Below are positions 61,936 through 64,000 of a DNA stretch of 64,000 nucleotides, piece by piece. The position numbers were made by a program, and so were the translations under genes. Below the pieces are notes generated by a model, which worked only from the letters and a program-made list of their open reading frames with translations, ran no database searches and was not told the DNA's origin. How positions within the stretch are numbered: position 1 is the stretch's first letter; every line of letters begins with the position of its first letter. This stretch comes from Pseudobdellovibrionaceae bacterium (GTDB lineage: Bacteria; Bdellovibrionota; Bdellovibrionia; Bdellovibrionales; Bdellovibrionaceae): contig JAHBUS010000001.1 of NCBI GenBank assembly GCA_019637955.1, positions 558,001 through 622,000 of the forward strand, given 5' to 3'.

Positions 61936-63471
61936 TTGAAGGTTCATTTCCACACGGGTCAAGACATCATTTTTTTCGATAAGCCCGCCGGACTCCCCAC
62001 GCATGCGCCCGACCCGGGCCGCCCGGGACTTGTCGAGATTCTCGAAGCGCGCCTGGGCCGCAAACTCTGGGTCGTGCACCGCTTGGACAAAACCACCACG
62101 GGCGCCATCGCCTTTGCGACCACGGCGGCGCGGGCCGAAGAGCTCCGCCAAGATTTTGAACAGCACCGCGTGCGCAAGACCTACTGGTTCGTCACCGACC
62201 GCGTTTCGACAGAGGACACTCTTGAGCGCGAGAGCTGGATCGAAAAGCAAGGAAACGCGTTCGTTTCCAGCGACCGCGCCCAGGCAAACTCCAAAACTCT
62301 TTTTAAACGGATCAAGCGCTCTCCTTTTTTTGAACTCTGGGAAGCCAAGCCCCTTTCGGGAAAGCCCCATCAAGTGCGCCTGCATGCGGCTGACTTGGGC
62401 CTGAACATTTTGGGCGACACGCTTTACGGTGGGAGTTCGTTTCCGCATCTGTGCTTGCACGCGCTGACGCTCGAAATTCCGGGTGAAGCGCCGTGGACGT
62501 GCCCCGCTCCCCGCTTTTTCGAGCGCCTCGGCATCGCGCGCGATTTGGAACTGGTGCGCATTCTCGCGTCGGTGGACCGCCGCGAGCGGGTCTTTCGGCT
62601 CTTGAAAAAGCCCGACGAGACGCTGCGACTGATTCACACCGAAATTCCTGATTACCGCCTCGATCTGCTCGGACCGGTTCTCTGGTGCCACTGGTACCGC
62701 GAGCAGCCGCCGACGGAGCTCGACCTGGAACGGTGGGATTTCGTGCGCTCGATCCTGAGCCGTCCGCTCGTCATCCAAAAACGCGATGATCGCGGGAAAG
62801 ACCCCAATTCTCAGAAGCAATGGATCTTGGGTGAAGCGCCCGAGCTTTGGAGCGCGCTCGAAGACGGACGGCGGGCCGAGTTCCGCCAGGGCCAGGGCCT
62901 GTCGGCGGGTTTGTTTTTGGATCAACGCCTGAACCGCGATGCCATCCAGTCTTTGGCTTCGGGCCAAACGGTTTTAAATCTCTTCGCCTACACGGGCCTT
63001 TTCTCGGTCGCGGCCGCGCTTGGCGGCGCGAGCAAAGTCACGACCGTGGACCTGTCGAAAAACTTTTTGCAGTGGAGTCAGAAAAATTTCGAAATCAACC
63101 CGGGCGCGGGCGCGGTGGACACCGAATGGAGCGCGGCCGATTCCTTCGTCTTTCTAAAAGGGGCGATCAAGCGCGAGCGCAAATGGGACGTGATCATTTG
63201 CGATCCGCCCAGCTTCTCGCGCGTGGATAAAAAGGTGTTCCGGCTCAAAGAGGATCTCGAAGAACTCGTTCAGCTCTGCCTGGACTGCCTGGCCCCGCAC
63301 GGGACCCTGCTCTTTAGCTGCAACATCGAGTCGCTCGAAACCGATGAGATTTTAGCACGTCTGAAGCGCTGTGCGCCCAAGGCGCGCGTCGACATTGGCG
63401 AACAGGATTTGGACTTTGAACTTCCTGGCGAAGAGACCGCGCTCAAATCGTTCTGGATCACCCGAAATTGA
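61936..63471 (+). CDS. RluA-type pseudouridine synthase fused to an RlmK-like methyltransferase
   Basis: A 511-residue fusion. Residues about 1-200 are an RluA-type pseudouridine synthase: HRLDKTTTGAIAFA (catalytic Asp), KPLSGKPHQVRLHAAD and GLNILGDTLYGG. Residues about 290-511 are a class I SAM-dependent methyltransferase of the RlmI/RlmK type: GLSAGLFLDQRLNRD, TVLNLFAYTGLFSVAAAL, VTTVDLSKNFLQWSQ and the RNA-methyltransferase motif VIICDPPSFSR. It would modify uridine and another base in rRNA, one enzyme doing both. TTG start, GAAGGAG seven bases upstream. Divergent from lemA. Confidence 0.85.
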   Translation: MKVHFHTGQDIIFFDKPAGLPTHAPDPGRPGLVEILEARLGRKLWVVHRLDKTTTGAIAFATTAARAEELRQDFEQHRVRKTYWFVTDRVSTEDTLERESWIEKQGNAFVSSDRAQANSKTLFKRIKRSPFFELWEAKPLSGKPHQVRLHAADLGLNILGDTLYGGSSFPHLCLHALTLEIPGEAPWTCPAPRFFERLGIARDLELVRILASVDRRERVFRLLKKPDETLRLIHTEIPDYRLDLLGPVLWCHWYREQPPTELDLERWDFVRSILSRPLVIQKRDDRGKDPNSQKQWILGEAPELWSALEDGRRAEFRQGQGLSAGLFLDQRLNRDAIQSLASGQTVLNLFAYTGLFSVAAALGGASKVTTVDLSKNFLQWSQKNFEINPGAGAVDTEWSAADSFVFLKGAIKRERKWDVIICDPPSFSRVDKKVFRLKEDLEELVQLCLDCLAPHGTLLFSCNIESLETDEILARLKRCAPKARVDIGEQDLDFELPGEETALKSFWITRN

Positions 63472-63540
63472 GAGTCCGCGACACTCGAGGTTTACGCGAC
63501 TCGTCTCCGAATCGGAAGTGGCGACTCCAAGACTCTCCAA

Positions 63541-63573
63541 AAAGAAAACCCACCGACAACACAGACGGTGGGC
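63541..63573 (-). terminator. Terminator after sodB
   Basis: A stem CCCACCG (63549-63555) with CGGTGGG (63566-63572). On the minus strand it is followed by TTTTCTTT. It lies about 45 bases after the sodB stop. Confidence 0.7.
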
Positions 63574-63603
63574 TTCAATAAATTTCAACGCAAATGCTCG
63601 CGA

Positions 63604-63616
63604 GGTGCCAGGCACC
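63604..63616. repeat. GGTGCCAGGCACC palindrome, copy 3
   Basis: A 13-base palindrome directly adjoining the sodB stop codon (63617), intergenic like the other two copies. Confidence 0.75.
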
Positions 63617-64000
63617 TTAGAGTTGCTTTTCGGCGTGGTCCCAGTTGACCTTTTCCCACCATTTTTTGATGTAGTCAGGTCGGGCATTGCGGTAGTCCAC
63701 GTAGTACGCGTGCTCCCAAACATCCAGAGTCAAAATCGGCGTCAAACCTTGGCGCATGGGATTTTCGGCGTCTTTGGTTTGCACGATACTGAGTTTTTTC
63801 GTCTTGGCATCAGCCACGAGCCAAACCCAACCGGATCCGAACAGCGTCGTCGCCGACTTGTCGAAATCTTCTTTGAACTTGTCGAACGATTCGAAGCTGG
63901 TCTTGATCGCATCGGCGAGCTTGGGCCCGGGCGCTTGGGTCGATTTGGGCGTCAGATTGTTCCAGTAAAAATCATGGTTCCAAACTTGAGCCGCCTGATT
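63617..64000 (-). CDS. sodB: Iron/manganese superoxide dismutase, C-terminal part
   Basis: The last 127 residues of a superoxide dismutase that continues beyond the window. It opens with AAQVWNHDFYWNNLTP, the FeSOD-type region, then FGSGWVWLV and DVWEHAYYVDYRNARPDYIK. The Asp and His of DVWEHAYY are two of the four metal ligands. The AAQVWNH pattern favours the iron type, but cambialistic enzymes look alike. It removes superoxide in the cytoplasm. Confidence 0.9.
   Translation of the reverse strand, partial: NQAAQVWNHDFYWNNLTPKSTQAPGPKLADAIKTSFESFDKFKEDFDKSATTLFGSGWVWLVADAKTKKLSIVQTKDAENPMRQGLTPILTLDVWEHAYYVDYRNARPDYIKKWWEKVNWDHAEKQL

Overview
The window is a G+C-rich chromosomal segment with dense coding, short spacers and many 4-base start/stop overlaps. 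It comes from a Gram-negative bacterium: there are lipid A deacylase, apolipoprotein N-acyltransferase, outer-membrane barrel proteins and many lipobox or Sec signal peptides. The gene set (many exported proteins of unknown function, a Fis-type pseudo-receiver regulator, a DUF2959 lipoprotein, homospermidine synthase, an ArgJ-type arginine cluster) suggests a Bdellovibrio-like member of the Bdellovibrionota. That placement is an inference, since no rRNA is present. I see no phage, IS element, CRISPR array or plasmid function; the segment reads as ordinary chromosome with several unexplained islands.

Layout. 1-3570: end of an LpxR-like gene, then minus-strand exported and small proteins. 3590-9120: lnt, mutS2 and an AidB-like acyl-CoA dehydrogenase. 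9270-16490: a lipoprotein, then a tight four-gene operon of exported proteins: an ATP-grasp-like protein, a 747-residue protein with amidoligase-like motifs and a possible permuted papain-like domain, and two unknowns. 16500-20880: small unknowns, a coiled-coil/HSP20 fusion and a matrixin-like lipoprotein protease. 21490-24850: response regulator, isocitrate dehydrogenase-family enzyme and histidine kinase. 24840-29900: a minus-strand cluster of a TPR regulator, an exported protein, two paralogous di-haem lipoproteins and an outer-membrane-like protein carrying its own haem motif. 29980-38340: YceI, Hsp33, SixA-like phosphatase, FAH hydrolase, PutA, rhomboid and RDD protein. 38390-42500: membrane, regulatory and exported proteins, including a trypsin-fold protein that has lost catalytic residues. 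42670-50250: leuS, an acetyl-CoA hydrolase/transferase-family protein, small membrane proteins, a DUF2959 lipoprotein and a porin. 50290-57670: amino-acid decarboxylase divergent from argC-argJ-argB-argR-hss. 57700-64000: MarR/GbsR regulator divergent from a DUF393-lipocalin pair, tRNA-Arg, a lemA-TPM-TPM operon, an RluA/RlmK-like fusion and the end of sodB.

How genes work together. The arginine/polyamine block is the clearest pathway: ArgJ, ArgB and ArgC act on the way to ornithine, the divergent decarboxylase can feed the polyamine branch, and homospermidine synthase uses putrescine. ArgR is encoded in the same operon, and TGCAT-type inverted repeats lie in the divergent promoter. The haem-protein cluster looks like a route for electrons across the periplasm and outer membrane.

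The best candidates for undescribed biology are the exported ATP-grasp/amidoligase-like operon (10133-16486), the cytochrome/outer-membrane cluster (24842-29900), and the 17-bp perfect inverted repeat that contains the start codons of two divergent genes (58619-58656). A family of GC-rich palindromes also recurs here, with one copy inside a coding region.
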